From positions 5 to 64,004 of the forward strand of contig JAPTHR010000007.1 in assembly GCA_029228645.1 (NCBI GenBank): a stretch of 64,000 bases of DNA, given 5' to 3'. Positions 8,066 through 16,535 of this stretch are shown in pieces (the first letter of the stretch is position 1; every line of letters begins with the position of its first letter). The notes under the pieces were generated by a model that was not told the origin of the DNA, ran no database searches, and saw only the letters and a list, made by a program, of their open reading frames with translations. The translations under genes were made by a program, and so were the position numbers. Source of the DNA: Gammaproteobacteria bacterium Milos-ODIII6 (GTDB lineage: Bacteria > Pseudomonadota > Gammaproteobacteria > Chromatiales > Chromatiaceae).

Positions 8066-9814
8066 TCAGGTCTGGTTACTGATCCAGACGGCCTGATACG
8101 GAGCCAGGCTCAGTGAGTCGTTCAGGTTGTCGAGCGTCTGCCCACTGATGAGATCGATCCACTGGTCGGTGATCACCAGGTTGATATCGGACAGTTTCAG
8201 GGTCTGCTCGTCGTTGGTGACGTTATAGATGCAGAACACGCTATGGCGACGGTCGATGCTCTGGCGCCAGTAGCCAAACAAGGACTCGCCCAGATGGAGC
8301 GTGAACTGAATCGCGTTGGGATGGAAGGCGGGCTGGCGGCGCCGGATCGAGATCAGGTCCTTGAGGCGCTGCAGGACCTGGTGGTGGGGCGAATCCGGGT
8401 TCTCCAGTTCCATCTTGAGGTCGGGGTAGTTCCACTGGTGCCGGTTGATCGCTCGATTGTGGCCGCTGTGCTGCATACGTTGGTAGTCATTGCGCGTGCC
8501 AACAAGGCTGTGGACGTAGAAGGCGGGAATGCCCTCGAGACCGAGCATGATGGCGTGCGCGCAGACGACGCGCTCCAGGTTCCAGCGGTCCGGTCCGCCG
8601 GTGGTTCCCTGCAGCGAGTCGTACAGGCTGATGTTGACCTCGTAGGCCTTGCGCGTGCCGCCGCTGCCGGCACGCCAGGAGACCTGGCCGCCAAACATCA
8701 GCATCGTGTTGATAAAGGCGTCGATTTCTTCGTCGCTCAGCAGGCCCTCGGCGGGGCGTAGCCCTATACCGTCGTGCGAGGCGATGAAGTTGAAATAGGT
8801 CGTGCCGTTCTGTGCCGGAGGCATGCTCATCATCCAGTGGCTGAGATAACGGCAGTTGCCCGTGATCAGGGTATTCACCAGCAGCGGGGGCAGCGAGAAG
8901 TTGTAGATCGCATGCGCCTCGTTGGCGTTGCCGAAGTAGGCCAGGTTTTCCCGGTTGGGGATGTTGGTCTCGGTGATCAGCATCGCGCTCGGTTCGGCAT
9001 GTTCGATCAGGGTACGCAGCAGGCGCACCACCTCGTGGGTCTGTTCGAGATTGATGCAGGAAGTGCCGATCTGCTTCCACAGGAAGGCGACCGCATCCAG
9101 GCGAAAGATGTTCACCCCCATGTCGAGGTAGAGGCGGATGATGCGCAGGAACTCCTCGAGCACCCTGGGGTTGCCGAAATCGAAATCCACCTGGTCATGG
9201 CTGAAGGTGCACCACACGTGGCGTGTGCCCGTCGCCGTCTCGGTCTCGCGCAGCAGCGGGCTGGTGCGTGGCCGGACCACCGCGCTCAGGTCGTCGTCGG
9301 GCGAAGCGGTCAGGAAGTAATCGCGACCGGGGTCGATGCCCTGGCGGAAATTCTCGAACCACTGGCTACGGCTGGAACAATGGTTGATGACCAGGTCGGC
9401 CATGAGCCGGTAATTCGAAGACAGATCCCGGATGTCGTTCCAGTCACCCAGCGCCTCGTTGACCGCGGCATAGTTGATCACGGCGAAGCCGTCGTCCGAA
9501 CTCCAGGGGAAGAAGGGCAGCACATGCACGCTGCTGACGGTACCGCTCAGCTGTTCGTCGAGGAAACGCCTGAGGGTCACCAGGGGGCGTTCGCTGTCGC
9601 ACTTGACGCTGTCGCCATAGGTGATCATGGCGATCTCCGACTGGTCCCACAGGTTTCTGTGGGGCATGGTCGGCGTCGTGTCAGGCGACAGGCGCATCAG
9701 CTCCAGCAGATCGGCGGCGATGTCCTCGGTCGGCCGACTCAGCACCCTCCCCGAATAGATCACTTCGAGATGGTGGATTACCCGCAGGAGCAGGTCCTCA
9801 GCGTTTTCTTGCAT
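8066..9814 (-). CDS. GH13_18 phosphorylase, probable glucosylglycerate phosphorylase
   Basis: A 582-residue alpha-amylase-fold enzyme of the sucrose-phosphorylase subfamily. The nucleophile Asp is in [11 protein letters not shown] (about residue 238), the acid/base Glu in ITETNIPN (about 281) and the third acid in SHDGIGLRP (about 347). The FLWK and LAYFGN signatures resemble the glucosylglycerate-phosphorylase clade (YcjM-like) more than classical sucrose phosphorylase; this is my reading, not a computed tree. The reaction would be glucosylglycerate plus phosphate to glucose-1-phosphate plus glycerate. The neighbours support it strongly: the gene starts 5 bases after the gpgS stop and ends an operon that makes this very compound. 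Sucrose or glucosylglycerol phosphorylase remains possible. It has no signal peptide, so it is cytoplasmic. Confidence 0.82.
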   Translation of the reverse strand: MQENAEDLLLRVIHHLEVIYSGRVLSRPTEDIAADLLELMRLSPDTTPTMPHRNLWDQSEIAMITYGDSVKCDSERPLVTLRRFLDEQLSGTVSSVHVLPFFPWSSDDGFAVINYAAVNEALGDWNDIRDLSSNYRLMADLVINHCSSRSQWFENFRQGIDPGRDYFLTASPDDDLSAVVRPRTSPLLRETETATGTRHVWCTFSHDQVDFDFGNPRVLEEFLRIIRLYLDMGVNIFRLDAVAFLWKQIGTSCINLEQTHEVVRLLRTLIEHAEPSAMLITETNIPNRENLAYFGNANEAHAIYNFSLPPLLVNTLITGNCRYLSHWMMSMPPAQNGTTYFNFIASHDGIGLRPAEGLLSDEEIDAFINTMLMFGGQVSWRAGSGGTRKAYEVNISLYDSLQGTTGGPDRWNLERVVCAHAIMLGLEGIPAFYVHSLVGTRNDYQRMQHSGHNRAINRHQWNYPDLKMELENPDSPHHQVLQRLKDLISIRRRQPAFHPNAIQFTLHLGESLFGYWRQSIDRRHSVFCIYNVTNDEQTLKLSDINLVITDQWIDLISGQTLDNLNDSLSLAPYQAVWISNQT

Positions 9815-9819
9815 GTTTG

Positions 9820-11052
9820 CTACCCCCGGCTGCTGCCGAATTCCTCCTGGTCTTCGCGAACGGCTTTATCCAGGCGTTCGAAGATATCCGGGACCGCGCT
9901 CACGACCCGGTTCCAGCTTGGAATGAATGGTGTTTCCATTGGTTTCTCGAGGAAGATCTTGCCGGCCTCCACGATGTTGCGGGCGAACAGCTCGACCGCC
10001 TCCTCTTCCTGGTGGATGTCGAATTTGAGTCCGTTCATGAGGGCGTCGTTGCGATAGGTCTCGACGAAATCCAGGGCTATCCGGAAATAGGTGGCCTTGA
10101 GTGTGCGGAAGGTCTCCTGTTGAAACACCATGCCCTGGGTGGCGAGTTTGCGGAACAGGGCCTTGGCGATGTCGATCGACATCTTGGACAGGCCTTTGCG
10201 CTGGTCATCCAGCGACAGGTCCTGGTGCTTGTGGTCGTAGTGGTCGGCGATGTCCACCTGGCACAGCCGGTTGTTGGCATAGTTGCGGTGCATCTCCGAG
10301 AGCACCCCGATCTCCAGGCCCCAGTCGCTGGGTATCCGAATGTCGTTGAGCACATCCCGCCGGAAGGAGAACTCGCCCGCGAGCACGTAGCGGAAGCTGT
10401 CCATGTAGTTCAGGTACTGGCTCTCTCCCAGGACCTGCTTGAGGGCCCGGATCAGCGGCGTGACCAGCAGCCGGGATACACGCCCGTTGATGCTGCCGTT
10501 GGCCACCCGGGCATAGTAGCCCTTGCAGAACTCGTAACTGAACAAGGGGTTGGCCACCGGATAGATCAGGCGCGCCAGCATGTCGCGGCGGTAGGTGGTG
10601 ATGTCGCAGTCGTGCAGCGCCACCGACTCTGCCTTGCCGGAGGCCAGGGTGAAGCCCATGCAATACCACACGTTGCGTCCCTTACCGGCTTCTCTCGGCG
10701 CGAGGCCGAGCGACTGGAGTTCGGCGTCGATCGCGCGCAGGCGTGGGCCATCGTTCCACAACACGCAGTGCTTCTGCGGCAGTTCGTCGAAAAAGGCGAG
10801 CGCATGCTGGTATTCCGATTTACTGGCGCGGTCGAGCCCGATGACGATCTGCGAGAGGTAGGGGACCTTCTGCAGCTCGTTGACGATGTTGGGCAGCGCC
10901 GGGGTCTGCAACTCCGAGTACAGCGAAGGCAGTATCAAGGCCATGGGGCGTTTGACGCTGAATCCGATCAGCTCCCGCTCGAGTTCGTCGAGCGGGCGGT
11001 CGGTGAGTTTGTGCAGGGTGGTAATGATGCCGTTCTGATGAAAATCCGCCAT
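9820..11052 (-). CDS. gpgS: Glucosyl-3-phosphoglycerate synthase (GT81)
   Basis: A retaining GT-A glycosyltransferase of 410 residues that joins glucose from an NDP-sugar to 3-phosphoglycerate. The metal-binding acidic motif is HDCD at about 147-150, followed by YRRDMLARL. The donor-side segment ILPSLYSEL is near residue 40 and the acceptor-side stretch [13 protein letters not shown] near residue 200. The C-terminal 150 residues extend the fold. The ATG at 11052 follows GAAGG at good spacing; upstream in-frame residues are unrelated. The gene sits between the phosphatase and the phosphorylase with gaps of 20 and 5 bases. A mannosyl donor cannot be excluded by eye, but the sequence reads as GT81 and the phosphorylase partner favours glucose. 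Confidence 0.83.
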   Translation of the reverse strand: MADFHQNGIITTLHKLTDRPLDELERELIGFSVKRPMALILPSLYSELQTPALPNIVNELQKVPYLSQIVIGLDRASKSEYQHALAFFDELPQKHCVLWNDGPRLRAIDAELQSLGLAPREAGKGRNVWYCMGFTLASGKAESVALHDCDITTYRRDMLARLIYPVANPLFSYEFCKGYYARVANGSINGRVSRLLVTPLIRALKQVLGESQYLNYMDSFRYVLAGEFSFRRDVLNDIRIPSDWGLEIGVLSEMHRNYANNRLCQVDIADHYDHKHQDLSLDDQRKGLSKMSIDIAKALFRKLATQGMVFQQETFRTLKATYFRIALDFVETYRNDALMNGLKFDIHQEEEAVELFARNIVEAGKIFLEKPMETPFIPSWNRVVSAVPDIFERLDKAVREDQEEFGSSRG

Positions 11053-11072
11053 GGGGTACCTTCGGGAAATAA

Positions 11073-11891
11073 TTATGAAGTTGTAATGAAATGGCGTATG
11101 CCCTCGACCCATCCTTCGGGTCCGAAGGCCGAGCTGTGGTAAACGTTTTTGCTCCTGTTCAATTGCGGTGCCGGGTGAGCGGGGGACCGGATGACCACGG
11201 AGCGGTCGGCGGCCTCCAGCATGGCGACGTCATTGTCGCTGTCTCCCGCCGCGATGCTCAACGGCGCCCGGCCATCGGCTTGCTGAGCATACTGCTGGTT
11301 CAGCCAGGTCAGTGCACGGCCCTTGTCACAGCGCCCGGAGACGTGGATGAAACGCCCGCCGCGCAGCACCACGGCCCCTGCTTTGCGCAGTCGTTCGATG
11401 AATGCCTGCAGGCGCTCCGGACTGCCACGCCAATGGATCGGCTCTCCGTATTCCCTTGTCCGGGCTAATTGCGCCTGCTGTGCTGAAAGGCCGGTCAATC
11501 GCACGATGTCGGCATCATTCATGTCGGAGAAGCCCGCGAACTCCTCCTGGAAATCGGGCGCGGCGTTTCGAATCAGTGAAAGCCAGTGATCGCGCGGCAG
11601 GGTGAAGGCGCGTACCCAGAAATCGCCCTTGCTGCGCGCCTCTTCGGGTTTGCGCCCGAAGTAGTCGTGTGGCACGGCAACTGCCGCACCGTTCTCAAAG
11701 ATGAAGGGGTGGCGGTTGTGCAGTTCGGCGCGCAAGGGGAGGATTTCGGCGCGGGTCTTGCTGGTGCAGGGGACGACCGGGATGCCCTTCTGTTCGAGTT
11801 GCTTTAAGAGCGGGTCGGCGGCCGCATGGGAATAGTCCTCGTGATCCAGGAGCGAGCCGTCCAGGTCGGTGTAGATGACGTATCGGTTCAT
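11073..11891 (-). CDS. Glucosyl/mannosyl-3-phosphoglycerate phosphatase (HAD, YedP-like)
   Basis: A 272-residue HAD-superfamily phosphatase of the MpgP/YedP type. The nucleophile motif is YTDLDGSLLD (Asp9, Asp11) and motif II is CTSKTRAE. A C2-type cap covers the middle, and motif IV is AAGDSDNDVAML. It removes phosphate from glucosyl-3-phosphoglycerate to give glucosylglycerate. The ATG overlaps the kinase stop (ATGA), which implies translational coupling. Its place just before gpgS identifies the physiological substrate; members of this family act on both the glucosyl and mannosyl compounds. Confidence 0.85.
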   Translation of the reverse strand: MNRYVIYTDLDGSLLDHEDYSHAAADPLLKQLEQKGIPVVPCTSKTRAEILPLRAELHNRHPFIFENGAAVAVPHDYFGRKPEEARSKGDFWVRAFTLPRDHWLSLIRNAAPDFQEEFAGFSDMNDADIVRLTGLSAQQAQLARTREYGEPIHWRGSPERLQAFIERLRKAGAVVLRGGRFIHVSGRCDKGRALTWLNQQYAQQADGRAPLSIAAGDSDNDVAMLEAADRSVVIRSPAHPAPQLNRSKNVYHSSAFGPEGWVEGIRHFITTS

Positions 11892-12799
11892 GCGGCCGGG
11901 AGTTCGCGCGGCGTCGATGCGGACCGGATATGGCGATCGGCATCCAGTTCGAACAGGAAATGCACGCTTTCCGGGAGCGTCCGCAGGGTGTGCGTGGTGA
12001 GTCGCTGGTAGTGTTCGATGAATCGCGCCAGATCGTCCGGGGACATGATCCGCTTGGGCGCCGGGTCCTGCTGCACGCGCTCGGCGAGTTTTTTCTCCTG
12101 CTCGAGGCGCCACTGGAAAACGCTGTCGAAGGAGGGCGCCTTGAGCATCACCCAGGCGTCCACCTGCTGGTAGATGGGCTGGTAGTTCTTGCGTAACTGG
12201 TCGTTCACATAGCGTCGCCAGCGTCCGTCCGGGTCTTCGTTCGCCTCCAGGAGGTTGACTGGAATCTGCAGGTCCTGCTCGTCCTGCGGTGGGGTGCCGA
12301 GGCACCAGCCCTCGACGATCACCATGTCCAGCGGCGCGTTTGCCTTTTCCCAGCGCGCCTTCGGGACGCGGTCGTCGTTCGCCTTGTCGAAGCGGGGGAT
12401 CGCCACGGGCCCGTGGCCGGCGGTGAGCGCGCGCAGGGTGTGGCGCATCAACGGAATGTCATGCGTGCCGGGTACCCCCCGGGTAATGAGCAGCGGGTGC
12501 ACCTCGTTGGCGAGTTGGCGCCGACGGTTCCTGGGGAGGTAGAAGTCGTCGATCGAAAGGTCGATTGCGCTCAGGCCGTGGCGCGCCGCAAACAGCGTGC
12601 GTAACAGGGCCGCAAGCGTGCTCTTGCCCGATCCCTGGCTGCCGTTGATTCCCAGGATGAGGGGCCGCCCGGCGGCGGCGCGAAAACGTGCCAGGGCATC
12701 GGCCAGCGGCAGGAACCATTGCGACGCGATTTCGGCGTAGTGGGACGGCAGCCGTTGCTCGACCAGGAAATCTTTCAGTACGGCGCTGGGATCGCGCAT
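11888..12799 (-). CDS. D-glycerate 3-kinase (GLYK type)
   Basis: A P-loop kinase of about 303 residues that phosphorylates D-glycerate to 3-phosphoglycerate. Walker A is GSQGSGKST near residue 57. IDDFYLPR follows, and RGVPGTHD near residue 124 is the hallmark of plant-type and bacterial GLYK. VEGWCLGT is the Walker B-like strand. It differs from the GarK/GlxK glycerate kinase family. The ATG at 12799 is chosen because the conserved part begins soon after; an in-frame GTG extension to 12952 looks non-homologous, and the ribosome site is weak either way. It is the first gene of the osmolyte operon and would recycle the glycerate released by the phosphorylase. Confidence 0.85.
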   Translation of the reverse strand: MRDPSAVLKDFLVEQRLPSHYAEIASQWFLPLADALARFRAAAGRPLILGINGSQGSGKSTLAALLRTLFAARHGLSAIDLSIDDFYLPRNRRRQLANEVHPLLITRGVPGTHDIPLMRHTLRALTAGHGPVAIPRFDKANDDRVPKARWEKANAPLDMVIVEGWCLGTPPQDEQDLQIPVNLLEANEDPDGRWRRYVNDQLRKNYQPIYQQVDAWVMLKAPSFDSVFQWRLEQEKKLAERVQQDPAPKRIMSPDDLARFIEHYQRLTTHTLRTLPESVHFLFELDADRHIRSASTPRELPAA

Positions 12800-12971
12800 C
12801 TCGTCTGTCTGGAATCGGCCCACTGCGTTACCTTCTGGCTCAGTTCGGGAGATCAGTGAGCAATTAACGCGCCAGCCGGCCGAACGAGGGTCGGCAATGG
12901 CCGCCAGGGGGCGATGGCGTCGTTTGCACGATAATGGAGCGGAGTGTTGCACCCTGATGGTGCGAGCGTGT

Positions 12972-13415
12972 TCAGTAAGTGCGCTTGTTGCAATCCTGGC
13001 AGAGCCCCAGCAGTTCGATCACCGGCCGGGAGGGCAGGAAGCCAGACCGTTGAACCTCCTGTTGCAGGGTTTTACCGAGGTCGGCGGTGCATACCTCCTC
13101 GACCTGTCCGCAATCCGTGCAGACCAGGAACTGACTGGTGTGCCGTGTGCCGGCGTGGGCGCAGCCGATAAAGGCGTGCAGGCTCTCGATACGGTGGATC
13201 AGGCCCTGTTCCAGCAGGAAGTCGAGTGCCCGATACACCGTCGGCGGCGCCGGACGCCGCTCCCCATCGCGCATCTGTTCCAGCAGTTCGTAGGCGCCGA
13301 TCGGCTTGTCCGCTTCGATCACCAGTTGCAGGACCCGCCTTCGCTGCGGGGTCAGGCGCGCCTGTCTCTGCTTGCAGAGCCGTTCCGCATGTTGCAGTGC
13401 CGCGCGGGTGTTCAT
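12972..13415 (-). CDS. zur: Zinc uptake regulator, Fur family
   Basis: A 147-residue Fur-family repressor. The N-terminal winged helix covers residues 1-85 (LTPQRRRVLQ and the recognition helix APPTVYRALDFL). The structural zinc site is built from CTDCGQ and GLCQDCNK. It represses zinc uptake when zinc is plentiful. The ATG overlaps the znuB stop (ATGA), so zur is the last gene of znuACB-zur and is probably autoregulated through the site at 15872-15893. Zinc-transport neighbours make Zur, rather than Fur or PerR, the clear choice. Confidence 0.92.
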   Translation of the reverse strand: MNTRAALQHAERLCKQRQARLTPQRRRVLQLVIEADKPIGAYELLEQMRDGERRPAPPTVYRALDFLLEQGLIHRIESLHAFIGCAHAGTRHTSQFLVCTDCGQVEEVCTADLGKTLQQEVQRSGFLPSRPVIELLGLCQDCNKRTY

Positions 13416-14233
13416 GCGGACCTCCGGCGCCGCGAGAACAGGCTGGAAAGCACGTAGGCCAGGCCGGTCAGGAGCACGATGCTCGGCCCGGGTGGCAGGT
13501 TGGGCTGGTAGGACATGGCCAGCCCCAGGGTGGTGAGGGTGATGCTGAGCAGGCTGGCGATCAGCATCATGCGGATCAGGGAATGGACGTACTGGCTGGC
13601 GATGGCTGCGGGCAGGGTCAACAGCGCGAGTACCAGGATGAGACCGACCACGTGGATCAGCAAGACCACCGTCAAGGCGATCAGGACCAGCAGCAGCAGA
13701 TAGAAAAAGGTCACCGGCAGGCCGCGCAACAGCGCCTGTTCCTCGTCGAACACGACTGCCAGGATCTGGCGGTGCCACAGTCCGACGACGAGCAGCAGGG
13801 TGGCGTCGAGCGCCGCCATGAACCACAGCTCCTGCGGTGGCACCAGCAGGATGTTGCCGAACAGGTAGCTGATCAGGTCGGCCTGGTAGCCGGGAATGCG
13901 CGAAATGAAGAGTATCCCGACGGCCATGCCGATCGCCCACAGGGCGCCGATCAGAATATCCTCGCCGGTTCGCCAGTTGAGCCGAACCCAGCCGATCAGG
14001 ATGGCGGCCAGGACCGCGCTCACGAGCGCGCCGGAGAGCGGGTCGAAGCCATAGAAGAGCGCCACCCCCATGCCGCCCAGGACCGAGTGGGCGATACCGC
14101 CAGCGATGAAGGTGATCCGTTTGACCACAACGTAAGGGCCGATCACGCCGCAGCCGATGCTCGCCAGTATGCCGGCGAGCAGCGCGATCTGGAGGAACTG
14201 GTAGTTGATCAGGGCGTGCAGGAATTCGCTCAT
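13412..14233 (-). CDS. znuB: Zinc ABC transporter permease
   Basis: An inner-membrane permease of 273 residues from the ABC-3 family, with about eight hydrophobic helices. The family stretch GPYVVVKRITFIAGGIAHSV lies near residue 30, and DLISYLFGNILLV near residue 140. It carries zinc handed over by ZnuA, driven by ZnuC. It lies 3 bases after znuC and overlaps zur by 4 bases. Manganese-type homologues exist, but the adjacent zur supports zinc. Confidence 0.93.
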   Translation of the reverse strand: MSEFLHALINYQFLQIALLAGILASIGCGVIGPYVVVKRITFIAGGIAHSVLGGMGVALFYGFDPLSGALVSAVLAAILIGWVRLNWRTGEDILIGALWAIGMAVGILFISRIPGYQADLISYLFGNILLVPPQELWFMAALDATLLLVVGLWHRQILAVVFDEEQALLRGLPVTFFYLLLLVLIALTVVLLIHVVGLILVLALLTLPAAIASQYVHSLIRMMLIASLLSITLTTLGLAMSYQPNLPPGPSIVLLTGLAYVLSSLFSRRRRSA

Positions 14234-14236
14234 TGT

Positions 14237-14986
14237 TCAGTGCCGGTGGGCGACCATGCTGACATGCTCGCCGTAGAGTTCGTGGATCAGGTCGCCGTCG
14301 ATCTCTGCCGTGGGATGGCACAACAGGGTGCGGTTGATGCAGGCGACCCGGTTGACGTAACTGGACACGAAGGCGATGTCGTGCGACACGACCAGGATGG
14401 TCATGCGTTCATTGAGCGTCTTGAGCAGGTCGAAGATTTCGTTCTCGGCGCGCTGATCGACATTCGAAGTGGGCTCGTCGAGCAACAGGATGCGAGGGTC
14501 GGCGACCAGTGCGCGCGCCAGCAGGACGCGCTGCAGCTGGCCACCGGAGAGGCAGCCGATCTGGCGAGCGGCGAGGCTCTCGATCTCGACCTCGCGCAGG
14601 GCGCGCTCCACCCGGGCGCGGCCCTCGCCATTCGGCCGCATCGGCAGCAAACAGCCTAACAGCCCGCGATCGGCGCGCCGGCCCAGCAGGCCGAGTTCCA
14701 CTACCTGGCGCACCGTGATCGGAAAGTCGCGCGCAAACCCCGGGTACTGCGGTACGTAGCCGATCTGGTGACGTGCGGCCGCCGGCCGCTTTCCGAGCAC
14801 TTCGATGCCTCCCCGGGCGGGCTCGAGCAGACCGAGGATCAGCTTCAGCAGGGTGCTCTTGCCGCCGGCGTTTGGCCCCACGATCCCGAGGAACTCGCGC
14901 TCCTGCACAGCCAGGTCGATGTGTTCCAGTACCGAGAGGTCGCCAAAACCGAAGGACAGGTCGCGGATCCGGATGACTTCTTTCAC
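14237..14986 (-). CDS. znuC: Zinc ABC transporter ATP-binding protein
   Basis: A 249-residue ABC ATPase. Walker A is GPNAGGKST at 37-45, the Q-loop VPQYPG near 84, the signature LSGGQLQR near 146, Walker B ILLLDEPTSNVD near 170 and the switch His in VVSHDI near 200. The Pro-Asn-Ala-Gly form of Walker A is typical of metal-uptake ATPases. The start is a GTG that overlaps the znuA stop (GTGA). A C-terminal tail ending MVAHRH may touch zinc, as histidine-rich ends do in some relatives (inference). Confidence 0.94.
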   Translation of the reverse strand: MKEVIRIRDLSFGFGDLSVLEHIDLAVQEREFLGIVGPNAGGKSTLLKLILGLLEPARGGIEVLGKRPAAARHQIGYVPQYPGFARDFPITVRQVVELGLLGRRADRGLLGCLLPMRPNGEGRARVERALREVEIESLAARQIGCLSGGQLQRVLLARALVADPRILLLDEPTSNVDQRAENEIFDLLKTLNERMTILVVSHDIAFVSSYVNRVACINRTLLCHPTAEIDGDLIHELYGEHVSMVAHRH

Positions 14987-15843
14987 CGCGACTCCTCGCG
15001 CAGGACCGCGGCCAGTTTTCGCAGGCTTTCCTCGAAGTCCCGGCTGAGCGGGTCGACGCTGAAAACGCGTCCGCCTATCGCATCTGCAATCTGTTGCGCC
15101 AGGCGGCGATCGAACTGCGGTTGCACCAGGATGACCCGGATGCCATCCCGTCGCGCCTGTTCGATCAGCTCGGCCACCCAGCGCCCGCCGGCCTGTTTGC
15201 CCTCGTGTTCGATCGCCAGTTGGGTCAGGCCGTAGCGCCGCGCGAAATAACCCCAGGCGGGATGAAAGACCAGGAAGCGGCGATGGGCCAGGGAGGCAAG
15301 ATCCGCGCTCAGCTTGCGGTCGAGCGCGAGCAGCCGCCGGGCCAGGGCCTGCTGGCGGTCGCTATAGTGCGGCGCGTGCCCGGGGTCGAGCTGCGACAGG
15401 CGGTCGCGGATGACCTCGCTGATGCGCACGACCAGGAGCGGGTCTGTCCAGATGTGCGGGTCGGGTTCATCCGCGTCACCGTGATGGTCCGCGCCGGGAT
15501 GGGCGTGCGGGTTTGCGATCAGGTCCAGGCCCTGGCGCAGGTCCACCACCTCGAGGGTCGGGCTGAGGCCGCGGATGCGTGGAATCCAGGCGCGCTCGAA
15601 CGGCAGGCCGGCACTGAACAACAGGCGGCTGTCCGCCAGGTCGGCGAGCTGGCGTGGCGTGGGGGAAAAGGTGAGCGGGCTCTCGCCCGGCCGCAGCAGG
15701 CTGGCGACCTTCACCTGTTCGCCGCCGACCGCCGCTACGATGGCGGAAATCGGTGCAACGCTGCCATAAACAGGCAGCGGAGAGGCATTCGTGCTGGCTG
15801 TGAGCAAGCACAGCAGCAGGAGAAGTAACAGACGAATGGACAC
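14983..15843 (-). CDS. znuA: Zinc ABC transporter substrate-binding protein
   Basis: A periplasmic solute-binding protein of 286 residues, cluster A-I. The signal peptide is MSIRLLLLLLLCLLTAS. It has a His/Asp loop of ZnuA type (NPHAHPGADHHGDADEPDPHIW), longer than in manganese binders; only its ends are quoted here. Further probable ligands are in FLVFHPAWGYF and AIEHEG. It captures zinc and delivers it to ZnuB. As the first gene of the operon it lies about 30 bases downstream of a Zur-like operator. Confidence 0.92.
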   Translation of the reverse strand: MSIRLLLLLLLCLLTASTNASPLPVYGSVAPISAIVAAVGGEQVKVASLLRPGESPLTFSPTPRQLADLADSRLLFSAGLPFERAWIPRIRGLSPTLEVVDLRQGLDLIANPHAHPGADHHGDADEPDPHIWTDPLLVVRISEVIRDRLSQLDPGHAPHYSDRQQALARRLLALDRKLSADLASLAHRRFLVFHPAWGYFARRYGLTQLAIEHEGKQAGGRWVAELIEQARRDGIRVILVQPQFDRRLAQQIADAIGGRVFSVDPLSRDFEESLRKLAAVLREESR

Positions 15844-15871
15844 GTGGGCGGGTCAAGCTGGTAAGCGAAAA

Positions 15872-15893
15872 GGTGTTGTTACTTTATAACACC
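15872..15893 (-). promoter_or_regulatory. Probable Zur operator overlapping the znuA promoter
   Basis: A near-palindrome with outer arms GGTGTT and AACACC around an AT-rich core; the TGTTA/TAACA halves resemble gammaproteobacterial Zur boxes. On the minus strand it contains TATAAA, a plausible -10, so bound repressor would block the promoter. It lies 29 bases upstream of the znuA ATG. Confidence 0.6.
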
Positions 15894-15932
15894 CGGGTCC
15901 CCGTAAGCCAGCAATCCTTCGACCCTCAGATA

Positions 15933-16535
15933 TCAGTTGCCGCTTTTGCGCGTATCGACCGAGGCGGCCTGCACTGCCTTGGCCAGATCCTCGCCGAGGC
16001 GCTCGATCAATTGGCCCAGGGCGGCTGCGTAAGCTGCTTGCTCAGCTTGCGCAACGCGCTCTCGGTATATCGAACGCTGAACCTCCAGTACCACGGCGCT
16101 GCGATCGTCGATCAACGACCAGGCGACATCGAGCTGCACCGAGTCATCCAGGCTGCCGTCAAAGGCGCGGATATCCAGCGCGATGCGGTAGTCGCTCTCG
16201 GCCACGATGCGACTGGGATAGCCATAGATGCGTTGGGTGCCGAGCTGCGCGGCGAGCCGCCCTGCCAGGACGCGCTCGATCTCCTGGTCCAGCGCTCCCC
16301 CCCAACGGTGGAACTCATCGAATAACAGCCGGTTGTTGCCATCGCGCAGGACCATCTGGGGGCGATCCAGATACTCCGGAAGGTCGATCGGGCCGATCGA
16401 CAGGGTCAGCATCGAGGTGGTTTTGCCGAGCGCTGGGGCTTCACTGTCAAGTGTGTAGAACTGGGTGACAGGCACTGTGGTACAGCCACTCAGGAGCAGC
16501 AGAGCGCCGCACAGCAGGATCCAGATCGCTTTCAT
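15933..16535 (-). CDS. pqiC: PqiC-like outer-membrane lipoprotein
   Basis: A lipoprotein of 200 residues; the lipobox is LLSGC (Cys18). After TTVPVTQFYTLDS the protein follows the ABC-type auxiliary lipoprotein pattern (PIDLPEYLDRPQMV, then RWGGALDQEIERVL). In Escherichia coli PqiC forms a ring in the outer membrane that receives the PqiB needle, for lipid movement between the membranes. It overlaps pqiB (ATGA) and is the last gene of the pqi operon. Confidence 0.88.
   Translation of the reverse strand: MKAIWILLCGALLLLSGCTTVPVTQFYTLDSEAPALGKTTSMLTLSIGPIDLPEYLDRPQMVLRDGNNRLLFDEFHRWGGALDQEIERVLAGRLAAQLGTQRIYGYPSRIVAESDYRIALDIRAFDGSLDDSVQLDVAWSLIDDRSAVVLEVQRSIYRERVAQAEQAAYAAALGQLIERLGEDLAKAVQAASVDTRKSGN

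Noticed and set aside
7919-8116. A 65-codon plus-strand frame in the fccA upstream region
   Set aside because: No ribosome site, no recognisable motif, and it runs into the phosphorylase gene on the other strand.
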